Shown in pieces: positions 1 through 9,123 of a DNA stretch of 28,951 nt. The stretch comes from Bacteroidales bacterium UBA2714 (GTDB lineage: Bacteria; Bacteroidota; Bacteroidia; Bacteroidales; P3), in contig DEKU01000027.1 in the NCBI GenBank assembly GCA_002354035.1, forward strand, positions 1 through 28,951. Direction: 5' to 3'. The notes below the pieces were generated by a model. It searched no databases. It was not told the origin of the DNA and saw nothing but the letters and a program-made list of their open reading frames with translations. The position numbers and the translations under genes are program-made. Each line of letters starts with the position of its first letter. Position 1 is the first letter of the stretch.

Positions 1-3000
1 GCTGGTGGGGTTGGGATAGATGGTGCAGGAGGCGGAGGTGACATCGTTGATGCCTTGGCCGCCGGTGGTGCGGAAGTTGGTGGACACGAATGCGCTGTAG
101 TTATCATCGTCGCACTTGGTGCGGACTTTGACCATGTAGTTGGTGCCGGGTGTGAGACCGATGATACCGATGGCAGGTTCGTCCCAGATGACGTCGGTGA
201 TGTCGTTGCCCTGAGGATCGGCCACTACGACATGCCAGCTGCTGGTGCCCTCGGCGGGAGTCCAGGTGATGGTGGCAGAGGTGTCGGTGATTTCTTCCAC
301 AAGGAGGTTGGTGACAGGATCGCAGTCTTCGGACGGACGCTGACCGGTGGTGGCGGTGGCCATGATGCTCCAGTTGCTGTAGGTGTTCTGGTCGCAGATG
401 GCGCGGACATAGATGTCGTACTGAGTCTCGTATTCGAGGTTGGCCAGCGTGGCGGGCGAGGTAGTGGCGCTGGTGGTGATGCCGCTGCCGTGGGTGAAGC
501 CGTGGGGGCCATACTCGATTTCGAAGCTGATGTTGCCTTCTCCAGCAGTCCAGTTGACGGTGATGGCGTTGTCGGCCACAGAGGTGGTGATGCCGGTGGG
601 AGCATCGCAAATCACCTCACCAATCTGGGTAGTGGCGGTGGTGCGTGCGAGGTTCTCGCTGATCCAGCCAGTGCCGCAGACGGCGCGGACGTAGAACTCG
701 TATTCGGTGTCGTCGAGCAGACCGGTGACAACATAGCTGTTCGATGTTACGTTGACGGTGGTGCCGGTGCCTTGGTCGAAGCCACGGAAGCCGTACTCAA
801 TGGTCCAGCTCTGGGCCATGGAGTCGGCAGTCCAGCTGAGGGTCACGCTGTTGGCGGAGACGTTGCTGGCGGTGAGACCAGTGACATCGGGGCAGGTGGC
901 GGTGGCGAAGGTGATGGTGTCGCTCCAGTCGCCTAAAATGTTGTGAGCCGAGCCGCAGAGCGGACGGATGGCAGCATTGTAGGTGAGGCCGGCCGCGAAG
1001 CCGCCGATGGTGGCAGGACGCGTGGTGACGGTGTAGATGCTGTCAAGGCCGCCGGTGAACCAGACGTGGATGTCCCAAGCGGTTTCGACACCGAAGGGAG
1101 TCCAGTCGAGGGTGGCAGTGGCATTGGTGACAGCGGTGGCATGCAGGTTGGTGGGCGGCAGGCAAGGCAGGCTGTCGGTGAGGACAGCATCAGAAGTCCA
1201 TTCACTGTAGCCGAGGCTGTCGGCGCTGCAGTCCTTACGTACACGGAAGGTGTAGTAGGTGGCGGGCTGGAGGCCATTGAAGGTGTAGCTGTTGCCAGTC
1301 ACTGCTATGTCGGTGGCAGGCCAGTTGGCAGCGGCGCTTTCCTTGATGTTGACTTCGTAGTTGGCACCTGAGCCAGACCATGTGATGGTGGCACTCTCGT
1401 AGGTGTGGCTGACACTGGTAATGACTGGTCTGGGGCAACCGACGCTGCCACAAGAGAGTAGCTGCATGGCGGTGCGCCAGGATGCAACACCTTTGCTGCC
1501 AGAGAAGCCAGAGGGATTGGTCACATCAGGGTCATAGCTGTCGGAGTAGTAGTAAAGTGTCTTGTTGCCGGTGCAGGGCTGGCTGCGGAAGACGTAGGAC
1601 AAGCTATTGTAGTCGTTGGAGTTGTCGTCGACGATGATCATGAGGTTGCCGTTGCCGTCATAGCTATAGACGGTGTCGAGCTGGAAGAAATTCCACCCCT
1701 GGGTGCAGTTGAGCGGGCCTTCGTAGACTTTGACGCCGGTGGCGGAGTCGAGAGCCACAACGTCGGATGAATTGGCAAAGACCGTCTTGGCAGTGGGCTG
1801 GAAGTAGATGGTGCAGTTGGTTTTGTCGGTAGTGGGGCTGGAGTAGTCGTAGTAGTAGGCTATGTATTCGATGTCCATAGGTCCACCAATCTCGGCACTG
1901 TCGACAATGGTCTCGCTAAGGGTGTAGCGGTAGTAGTTGTTGACAGGCGCATAGTAGGTGGTGTTGGGCGACGACTCAGAGCCAGTGGCAACGGTAGTGG
2001 CGTTGTCGCAGAGGGAGGTTCCAAAGGTAGCGGTAACACTCCAGCGGCCGGTGTCGTTAGCCGAGCAAATGGGACGGACATAGAAGTCGTACGTGGTCAG
2101 GGTGTCGAGGCCGGTGACGGTGACGGGATGGCTGACAACGTTCATGAGTGTACCCGTGCCAAGGGAATAGCCCTGGGGACCGTACTCAACCTGCCAGGAT
2201 ATGGCGGGAGCGATATCAACCCAGTCAAGGTCAATGGTGGTGGTACCTACCGAAGTTGCAAAAATGTTTTGCGGCGCAGGGCAGGTGTTCAGATAGACCT
2301 CGACATTGTCGATAGCAACGGGAGGATTGGAACCGCCACCACCATCGTTGGCCCACATGAAGACCAAGTGGTAAGCACCAGGAGTGGTGATTGTCGCGTC
2401 GTCGATCCGGGTCTGCCAGCTGGACTGGAGGTTCAGATGGGAACCGCCATCGAGGGGGATCCATCCAGCAGGGGTCGTGGAGGAATAGGTGTTGGTCGAG
2501 GTGGTGCCGTCGGGCAGTTGTCCGGCAGTGAAATCTACGTCGCCAGGAGCAAGCCAAGCACGGAGATAGTCCCAAGTGGACTCACCATAAGCCTGCCAGT
2601 TGTAGGAGATGGTGTAGGTGCCGGCAGCAAAGATGAACGTGCGGTAAGCATACACGAAACTGCTGGAAGTATTGGTGTAGGAATTGCTGGTGCCGTTATC
2701 GTTGGAGATGTACATGGCATAGTTGTCGGCGGTGCCGTAGTGGGCTGCTGTGCCAACGTGCCATTTGTTGGTCTGGCTGCCGTTGACGGGTTCCCATCCC
2801 ATGGCCATGGCAGAGTCGGCAAAGGTGCAGAGGTAGGGCAGGGTGGTGACAGGGGCAGCACGGAGAGTGGTGAAGGTGAAGAGGGTGGTGTCGCTGGTCT
2901 CGGTGGCACTGCACTGGCTGACGAGATAGACATCGTACTGGGTGTAGGCGGTGAGGCCGATGAGGGTTACATTGTTGGCGGTGCTGGTAACGGTGGTACC

Positions 3001-6000
3001 AGTGCCGGGGGTAAAGCCATGGACACCATATTCGATGCTATAGTTGGGTGCATTGCTGAAGGTCCAAGCGAGGGTGGCCGCAGTATCAGTCAGGAAGGTG
3101 GTACGCACACGCTGCGGAGCGATGCAGTTGGGTGCACGGTCGACCACCAGATTGTCGATGTAATGATAGGCCGTGGCGTTGCCAGCAACATTGTACGAGG
3201 CAATGGCGATGCGGTTGCTGTTGCCAGTGTAGCCGTTGAGGTAAGACTCTACGTTGAACTCGTTACCTACACCGTAGAAGGGGATGGTGTCGATGGGTTG
3301 GAAGGAGGCCTCGAAGTTGGAGTCGGCATTGTCGACTGCACCAATGATGAGACCATACTGGCTGGGATCGTCGTTCCAGAGGTGGAAGCTGATGCGCAGC
3401 GAATCGAGCGGGGTGCCCATCTCCGGCAGAGCAGCGATACCTACGCCTTCGAAGTAGAAGCAGTACTGCTGCGAGGGAGCCTGGCTGACATTGGTGATGT
3501 AGGCTACGTGAGGCTGATTGCCCGAACCCGTGGGCAGCACTTTGGAGACCCAGCAGTTGGGGACAATGTTGGTGGAAGCATCGCCGGGATCGACTATGCC
3601 TTCGAAGTTCTGAACATAGGGGAGGGCGTTATAGACACCACACTGAGTGGTGAAGCGCACGTTGGAGAGGGCGATGGAGGTGTCGTTGCTGGCTCCGCAG
3701 ACGGCGTAGACATAAGCATCGTAGCTGATGCCGCTGGCCAAGCCGGTGATGGTGGTGGAGGTGCCGGTGACACTGACGGTGGTGCCAGTGCCAGGCACGA
3801 AGCCGCGAGGACCGTATTCCACAATATAGCCCGTGGCCGAGGAGACTCCAGCCCAGCTGACATCAGCTGTAGTGGCTGTAGTGTTGCCGGCTGTGATTTC
3901 GGTGACGTTGGAGCAATTGGGGATATACTCGATAACGATGTTGTCGAGGAAGCTGTAGTTGTCGTTGAAGGCATCCCAGAAAGCGAGGTGACCTGCGGTG
4001 TCAGCAATGCCGTCGAGCGGATAGGTGACATAGACGTAGGCCGTGGTGGAGTCCATGTTGGAACGGATGAGGGTGTCGATGACGCGGATGCTGTCGATGG
4101 GAGCAGTGGGGTTGTCCATGATACCCATGATGAGACGCACACTGTCGCCACCCTGCACAAAGTTGAAGCGGATCTGCAACTGGTTGAGCGGGGCATCCAT
4201 TTCGGGCAGGATTACATAAGCACCATTGTAGAGGAGGAGCAGCTTGTTGGGGTCGCCGGTGAGGCTGACCACAGTGGGGTTGGGATAGGTGGTACCCAGA
4301 TTGGTGGAGCCGGTATACCAGCAGCGACGGCTGAAGGTGCCGCTATAGGCCTCGAAGTCCTCGGTATAGGGCAGCGGCGAACGTCCGCAGGTGGTGGAAG
4401 CGCTCACATAGGCTGCGCCATCATTAGAACCAGCGCAGGGAGCCTGAATCATGAACTCATACTCGCTGCTGGAGAACAAGCCGGTGAAAGTGTAGGAGAG
4501 GTTGGAGGTGGTGCCGGCCAGGGTGTAGCTGGTGTCGCCCACCAGACGGTAGTAGAGATCCCAAGAGGTCTCGACATCGCCGGGAGCCCAGGCTACGGTG
4601 ACACTGGTGGCATCAACTTCCATCACTTGGGCAACGGGTGCCGGACAGGTGGACTGCTGTGCACAGGCCAAAAAGTCGAAAATCATATTGTTGCGGGAAG
4701 ATGTGGTGGTGCCGCCCGTGGTGGTAAAGGGGTCATACGCGCCACCATCCTGATAGGCATACACACTGTTTTGTCCCGGCGTGTGCGCATACCAGTAGTT
4801 GCCACTGACCCAAGCACCCGTCATGTCGCGGAAGCAGACAAGCAGATTGTCACTGCCGTTGTACATAAACGGCGAGTCAAGCTGGAAGGTAACCCACTGG
4901 TTGGCAGTCAGAGTGAGCGGGGCACCGTCGTAGACGCGAACCATATCGCTCGGATGGATAAAGCCCGAGAGAGAGGTCTGGCTGGTATGGGCCAGATAGA
5001 TTTCGTATGTACGCTGCTGGGCGATAGTCTGTGGCATGACAGATATGGCTGTCAGCATGCCGCCGTGCCCAATCTCGGCAGCGGTGTACACCTGCTGGGA
5101 GAGACCATAGTTGTAGGTACTATAGCTGGGAAGATAGTTGCTGGTACCCGTACCGTTGCCGATGGTGTCGGACACTGAGTTGACAGTGTCAATCTCGGCG
5201 CAGCCATATTGGTTCGTGGTGAATTCAATCTCCACGGGGTTGGCGTTGCCTTCGTCGCAGGTGGCTATGACGCGGGCCACGTAAGCAGTGAGGGTGTCCA
5301 GACCAGTCAAGGCACCATAATGATCGGTAGTGGTGAGGCCCAGGTTCCAGACGCTGTCGCCAGCCTCGCGGTACTCAATCATAGCACCGTTGTAGGTGCC
5401 AAACTGACCCTCGTTCCAAGTCAACAAGGCACTGGTGACACCCGGACGCACCGCTACATCCAGCACCTCGGCGCACTGCGGGGGGGCCATACAGGTGGTG
5501 AGCAGTTCAAAGCCCGAGCGGACACTGCTTCCATCTGAATGGAAATTAATAGTGAAAGCTCCAGTGGTAGAGACAAACGGGCCAACTACAAGATCCGAAC
5601 CAGACTGACGATAAAGCTGTGTACCGGAAGTGCCGACACCGTCGTAGATAGTGAGAAAGTCAAAACCACTCTCACTGTTCAATGTTCCCTGTATTTGGAA
5701 CAGAGAGTCCGGCGAAGAGGGGAAGACAACCACTGTGGCTTCGCAGCTATTAGAGTAATCGCCATCGGGGCCGCCGTTATCGTAGATGGTGTAGCCGCAA
5801 CCTCTAATGGTGTCGGTGCCGGAGGTGGACATAATGTAGAACCAGCCAGTTGTGGCAGAGGCGGGACCAGACCAGTTGCTGGGCTCGCTGCCACAATCAG
5901 CACGCACATAGAAATCGAGAGATACACCTACCGGTAAGCCGGTAAACATGTAGGTGCTGTCGCCCCACACGTTGACAATGTTCTCAGCAGTGTCAGGGCT

Positions 6001-8397
6001 GAAACCTCGAGAGCCATAGGCGATTTCATAAGTGCCGACCATGGCCGTGTCGTGCCACGAGAGATAGACCGTGTCGCCAAACACAGAGTCGACCGCCACA
6101 TTGATGGGCTGGGCACAGCTGCTCAGATACTCACAACGGGTATGGAGTTCAAAGCCCGAACGGGTACCACTACCGTCGGAAGTGAAGCGGATAGTGAAAG
6201 CTCCCGTAGTGGAGACAAACGGACCCACCGTGAGGTTCTCGCCCGAAGCATCGTAGAGCTGAGTGCCGGAAGTGCCAATGCCATCGAAAATGGTGAGGTA
6301 GTCCCAGTTGGATTCGCTGGTCAAAGTACCCCAAATGCGGAGGGTGGAATCGGGCGACGGGGACATCACCACCAGGGTTTGGTTCAAATTATTGGAATAG
6401 CCGCCATCGGGGCCACCGTTGTCGAAAATCACAGCTCCGCAGGCACGCAGAGTGTCGCTGGAATGGGTCATGACAAAAGCACCCGGCATAATGCCGCTCA
6501 GCGAGACCCACGAACTATACTCGCCACCGCAGTCGGCACGCAAATATACAGAGTAGGTGCTGTCGCTGCTCAAACCGGTAAGGGTATACACAGTGTCGTA
6601 CAGATCGACAATAGTGCTGTTCTCGTCAGGCACAAATCCGTTGGAGCCGTAGGCCAACTGCCACTGAGTCTCCTGGTAACCGGTGTGCCAGCCAAACTCC
6701 ACCCAGTCGCCACTCGTACTGAGGACGGAAAAATCGGTGGGGGCAGGGCATGTGGGAGGAGTAGTAACATTGATAGAGATGGCATTGCTGGTGTCATCGT
6801 CGCCGCACACTGCACGCAGACGGAACTGATAGGTGGTGTCGGGGGTGAGGCCATAGATAGTGACAGTCGAGTCGTACGCAGTCTCAACCTGGTCGCCATA
6901 GGTAATCTGCCATTCCGACTCGGTGCCTAAGACATGCCATGCCAACGTCACTTCTGTAGGATTCACATTGCTGGCTGTCAACCCGTAGGGGGTGGGGCAA
7001 GTATTGATTCTGAGCGACACATTGTCGATAGCCGCAGGGGGCTGAGTGCCCACACTGCCGTCGTTGCGCCAAAGGAAGACAATATTATACGTGCCGGGGG
7101 TAGTGAGAATGAATGTGCCGGACTGGTTAGTCCAACTGGACTGCTGGTTAAGCCGGTAAGAGCCATCGAGGGCGATGCCGCCAGCGGGGACTCCGCTTGT
7201 GCTGCTGAATCCGCAATAGCTGCCAGCGGTAATATCAGTGCTGACAGGGACAAGAGCCGCACGGATAAAGTCGCAACAGCCTTCACCTGCCATTTTCCAG
7301 TCGAAACTATAGGAATACTCGCCAGCAGTGGGCAGCGTGATGGTACGCACAGCAAACGAATACGAAGAGGAAGTGATAGTATAGTTATTACTGACGCCGT
7401 TGTTGTCGGAGACGTAGAGGCTGCGGCTGCCGCCATTGCTGGTGGCCGAATCCACAACCCACTGGTTGGTCTGGCCATTATTAAGCAGTTCCCAGCCGTT
7501 GGGGCCAGCCTGCTCAAAGTCGCAGAAGTAAGGCACCGTGGCGGGCAAACCGCTCAGCGTGGCAGCCTGGGTAGAGATAGCGGTGCTGTATTCACCGCAG
7601 TCGGAATAGACATAGATATAATAGCCTGTGGCGGTGTCGAGGAGGTTCAGCGTGGTGGCGGGGGTGCCCGTCACATTCTGGACAGTTCCGATACCGGTGC
7701 CCAGCAGGGAGTCGGCAATGGGAGTAGTGCTGTACTCAACCACCCACGAGGTGGCTGTTCCAATCTCGGTCCAGTGGAGGGCAATCCAGTCCACACTGGC
7801 GCTGTCCACCGTCAGGTTGGTGGGGGGGAGACAGTTGGGGATATAATCCACCGTCAGGTCGTCCATCATCAGTGTATAGCTGCCGCTGGACGTGACCCTC
7901 AGGGCAATGCGGGAACCCCAACCCGAGTAGTTGTTGAAAAACACGGTGTAGGGGTAGTACGAGCCATGCCAGTTGCCACCGCTGCCAGCAGTGAGCTGCA
8001 CGGTGTCGACCGGCACGAAGGTGGAGTCCTCCATCACGCCAGCCTCAAGCATAAAGTTGACATTCATCACCGAAGCGTAGAACGTCAACATCAGCTGGTT
8101 GATGTTTTCCATCTCGGGCAGAGCGGCAATCTCGGTCTGTCCGCTGCTGCTCTCAAACTCGAAGTAGACACCGCCATTGCGGGCATTGTTGGCATAGGCG
8201 TAAGCCGACGGGAAAGTAGACGCACTGCTACTGCCCGAGGCCACTTGCCACCAGCATGCTGGCATGTCAGCGGTCGAAAGCCCCTCGAACCCTGTCGAGT
8301 AAGGCACCGGCGTGAAACCACTGCACGGTGTCTGGGCTTCTGTCAGCTGTGGCAATAGTCCTATTGCCAACAGCAAAGGGATAAGAAGTTTCTTCAT
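1..8397 (-). CDS. Giant T9SS-secreted multidomain adhesin, 3' end cut by window
   Basis: Every codon from ATG at 8397 to base 1 is open: 2,799 codons with no stop. A signal peptide covers residues 1-21 (MKKLLIPLLLAIGLLPQLTEA). Jelly-roll (cleaved-adhesin/MAM-like) domains lie near 23-190, 290-460, 1335-1490, 1585-1760 and 1845-2040; each ends in a motif like AIDNVxLxxxxCP. Two CUB-like domains lie near 640-755 and 855-955 (CGxxIxDNGGPDG, then WDYLTIFDG or FDFLTIYDG). Beta-rich modules sit near 1060-1230 and 2140-2315. About a dozen fibronectin type III repeats separate these, with five or so in a row before the end. The last visible residues, IYPNPTS, are the start of a type A T9SS sorting domain, so only about 70 residues should be missing. 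By family, it is exported by T9SS and anchored on the cell surface; the ligand is unknown. It is a paralogue of the next gene. No Shine-Dalgarno site precedes the start; the upstream bases are A/T-rich. Confidence 0.93.
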   Translation of the reverse strand, partial: MKKLLIPLLLAIGLLPQLTEAQTPCSGFTPVPYSTGFEGLSTADMPACWWQVASGSSSASTFPSAYAYANNARNGGVYFEFESSSGQTEIAALPEMENINQLMLTFYASVMNVNFMLEAGVMEDSTFVPVDTVQLTAGSGGNWHGSYYPYTVFFNNYSGWGSRIALRVTSSGSYTLMMDDLTVDYIPNCLPPTNLTVDSASVDWIALHWTEIGTATSWVVEYSTTPIADSLLGTGIGTVQNVTGTPATTLNLLDTATGYYIYVYSDCGEYSTAISTQAATLSGLPATVPYFCDFEQAGPNGWELLNNGQTNQWVVDSATSNGGSRSLYVSDNNGVSNNYTITSSSYSFAVRTITLPTAGEYSYSFDWKMAGEGCCDFIRAALVPVSTDITAGSYCGFSSTSGVPAGGIALDGSYRLNQQSSWTNQSGTFILTTPGTYNIVFLWRNDGSVGTQPPAAIDNVSLRINTCPTPYGLTASNVNPTEVTLAWHVLGTESEWQITYGDQVETAYDSTVTIYGLTPDTTYQFRLRAVCGDDDTSNAISINVTTPPTCPAPTDFSVLSTSGDWVEFGWHTGYQETQWQLAYGSNGFVPDENSTIVDLYDTVYTLTGLSSDSTYSVYLRADCGGEYSSWVSLSGIMPGAFVMTHSSDTLRACGAVIFDNGGPDGGYSNNLNQTLVVMSPSPDSTLRIWGTLTSESNWDYLTIFDGIGTSGTQLYDASGENLTVGPFVSTTGAFTIRFTSDGSGTRSGFELHTRCEYLSSCAQPINVAVDSVFGDTVYLSWHDTAMVGTYEIAYGSRGFSPDTAENIVNVWGDSTYMFTGLPVGVSLDFYVRADCGSEPSNWSGPASATTGWFYIMSTSGTDTIRGCGYTIYDNGGPDGDYSNSCEATVVVFPSSPDSLFQIQGTLNSESGFDFLTIYDGVGTSGTQLYRQSGSDLVVGPFVSTTGAFTINFHSDGSSVRSGFELLTTCMAPPQCAEVLDVAVRPGVTSALLTWNEGQFGTYNGAMIEYREAGDSVWNLGLTTTDHYGALTGLDTLTAYVARVIATCDEGNANPVEIEFTTNQYGCAEIDTVNSVSDTIGNGTGTSNYLPSYSTYNYGLSQQVYTAAEIGHGGMLTAISVMPQTIAQQRTYEIYLAHTSQTSLSGFIHPSDMVRVYDGAPLTLTANQWVTFQLDSPFMYNGSDNLLVCFRDMTGAWVSGNYWYAHTPGQNSVYAYQDGGAYDPFTTTGGTTTSSRNNMIFDFLACAQQSTCPAPVAQVMEVDATSVTVAWAPGDVETSWDLYYRLVGDTSYTLAGTTSNLSYTFTGLFSSSEYEFMIQAPCAGSNDGAAYVSASTTCGRSPLPYTEDFEAYSGTFSRRCWYTGSTNLGTTYPNPTVVSLTGDPNKLLLLYNGAYVILPEMDAPLNQLQIRFNFVQGGDSVRLIMGIMDNPTAPIDSIRVIDTLIRSNMDSTTAYVYVTYPLDGIADTAGHLAFWDAFNDNYSFLDNIVIEYIPNCSNVTEITAGNTTATTADVSWAGVSSATGYIVEYGPRGFVPGTGTTVSVTGTSTTITGLASGISYDAYVYAVCGASNDTSIALSNVRFTTQCGVYNALPYVQNFEGIVDPGDASTNIVPNCWVSKVLPTGSGNQPHVAYITNVSQAPSQQYCFYFEGVGIAALPEMGTPLDSLRISFHLWNDDPSQYGLIIGAVDNADSNFEASFQPIDTIPFYGVGNEFNVESYLNGYTGNSNRIAIASYNVAGNATAYHYIDNLVVDRAPNCIAPQRVRTTFLTDTAATLAWTFSNAPNYSIEYGVHGFTPGTGTTVTSTANNVTLIGLTAYTQYDVYLVSQCSATETSDTTLFTFTTLRAAPVTTLPYLCTFADSAMAMGWEPVNGSQTNKWHVGTAAHYGTADNYAMYISNDNGTSNSYTNTSSSFVYAYRTFIFAAGTYTISYNWQAYGESTWDYLRAWLAPGDVDFTAGQLPDGTTSTNTYSSTTPAGWIPLDGGSHLNLQSSWQTRIDDATITTPGAYHLVFMWANDGGGGSNPPVAIDNVEVYLNTCPAPQNIFATSVGTTTIDLDWVDIAPAISWQVEYGPQGYSLGTGTLMNVVSHPVTVTGLDTLTTYDFYVRPICSANDTGRWSVTATFGTSLCDNATTVATGSESSPNTTYYAPVNNYYRYTLSETIVDSAEIGGPMDIEYIAYYYDYSSPTTDKTNCTIYFQPTAKTVFANSSDVVALDSATGVKVYEGPLNCTQGWNFFQLDTVYSYDGNGNLMIIVDDNSNDYNSLSYVFRSQPCTGNKTLYYYSDSYDPDVTNPSGFSGSKGVASWRTAMQLLSCGSVGCPRPVITSVSHTYESATITWSGSGANYEVNIKESAAANWPATDIAVTGNSYTFNGLQPATYYTFRVRKDCSADSLGYSEWTSDAVLTDSLPCLPPTNLHATAVTNATATLDWTPFGVETAWDIHVWFTGGLDSIYTVTTRPATIGGFAAGLTYNAAIRPLCGSAHNILGDWSDTITFATATCPDVTGLTASNVSANSVTLSWTADSMAQSWTIEYGFRGFDQGTGTTVNVTSNSYVVTGLLDDTEYEFYVRAVCGTGWISENLARTTATTQIGEVICDAPTGITTSVADNAITVNWTAGEGNISFEIEYGPHGFTHGSGITTSATTSPATLANLEYETQYDIYVRAICDQNTYSNWSIMATATTGQRPSEDCDPVTNLLVEEITDTSATITWTPAEGTSSWHVVVADPQGNDITDVIWDEPAIGIIGLTPGTNYMVKVRTKCDDDNYSAFVSTNFRTTGGQGINDVTSASCTIYPNPTS

Positions 8398-9033
8398 CTT
8401 GAAAAGTATTGATTAATAAATGTGTTGAATTGTTTCCTATTCGTGGGGCGGTAGCTCCTGGAACAGTCGGTGGCACTGCCCGGCACTCTCGGCGCCACCC
8501 CGGAGGGGGTGCTACCATAATAACAAAAACTATTTTCGCTGAAAGTGGGCAATAACATATATTTCGAACACAAGAATTAAAAGATTGGGGAAGTAGAAAG
8601 CCTCAAAAAAGCCCTTTTGCAACCGTCGACCCCTTTAGGTGCGAAAAGATTGCAATTCATAACATCGGCTTTTAAAAAAAGCATATATATGTCTTTCAGC
8701 ATATTGGAACGAAATATAAAGCCAATTGACAAAATATTTTTACAATGCAAATTAAAGCATTTTTTTTAACCTGTACAAAGAAACCCGCATGGCTTAACTT
8801 TATTTAACGCACGCTTGCTGGACATTCACGGCTCATGGCGGGTGCGCTCGGGGCAGCGAGGGCGTACCTGCCTTGGCTTGATATTTTCTCTTTATATTCT
8901 ATTTTGACTCTTGATTGTCTCTTAGAGATAGACAAAATGTAGGTTAATGTGCGTAGAAGGCGCAGCCAAATGGTGACTACTGTGCTACCAGAGGTCTGCC
9001 GACGGGGTGCGCATTGGCTGCCGCCGAAGGGCA
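8398..9033. other. Long intergenic region between the two adhesin genes; no gene seen
   Basis: About 640 bases lie between the start of the left adhesin and the terminator of the right one. The part at about 8520-8980 is clearly A/T-rich compared with the flanking genes and should hold the promoter of the left adhesin. I find no exact minus-strand TAnnTTTG box. The nearest are TTAATTTGC (8755-8747) and TACATTTTG (8941-8933), each one base off. A small inverted repeat, GCTTTT/AAAAGC, lies near 8669-8683. The 83-codon minus ORF at 8804-9055 does not look like a protein. Confidence 0.6.
8450..8516 (-). other. Possible folded element in the 5' UTR of the left adhesin
   Basis: Two nested complementary pairs are visible. 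GGTAGC (8450-8455) pairs with GCTACC (8511-8516), and inside it GGTGGC (8469-8474) pairs with GCCACC (8494-8499). An alternative stem CACCCC (8496-8501) / GGGGTG (8506-8511) uses part of the same bases. The element is G/C-rich inside an A/T-rich leader and lies about 53-119 bases before the adhesin start codon. It could be an mRNA-stabilising or regulatory fold. Its function is not known and chance is not excluded. Confidence 0.35.
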
Positions 9034-9077
9034 AAAGAGTGGCGGGGGCACCCAATTGTGGTTGGGACGCCCCCGCC
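9034..9077 (-). terminator. Intrinsic terminator of the 2,157-aa adhesin gene
   Basis: A perfect 9-base stem GGCGGGGGC (9041-9049) / GCCCCCGCC (9069-9077) is extended by an inner stem CCCAA/TTGGG around a six-base loop. Read on the minus strand, it lies about 47 bases past the adhesin stop codon and is followed by CTCTTTTGC, a short T run. Confidence 0.75.
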
Positions 9078-9123
9078 GACTGAGGGTTATGAAACGCCGC
9101 ACACCGTGGGGTGGGGCAGAGCG

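Noticed and set aside
2128..5178. 1,016-codon plus-strand open frame
   Set aside because: It is exactly antisense and in register with the adhesin. Third-base C makes antisense codons start with G, so stops are rare. The translation is low-complexity Gly/Val/Asp and has no domains.
8804..9055. 83-codon minus-strand ORF between the adhesins
   Set aside because: Runs through the terminator hairpin of the right adhesin; composition is unlike a protein.
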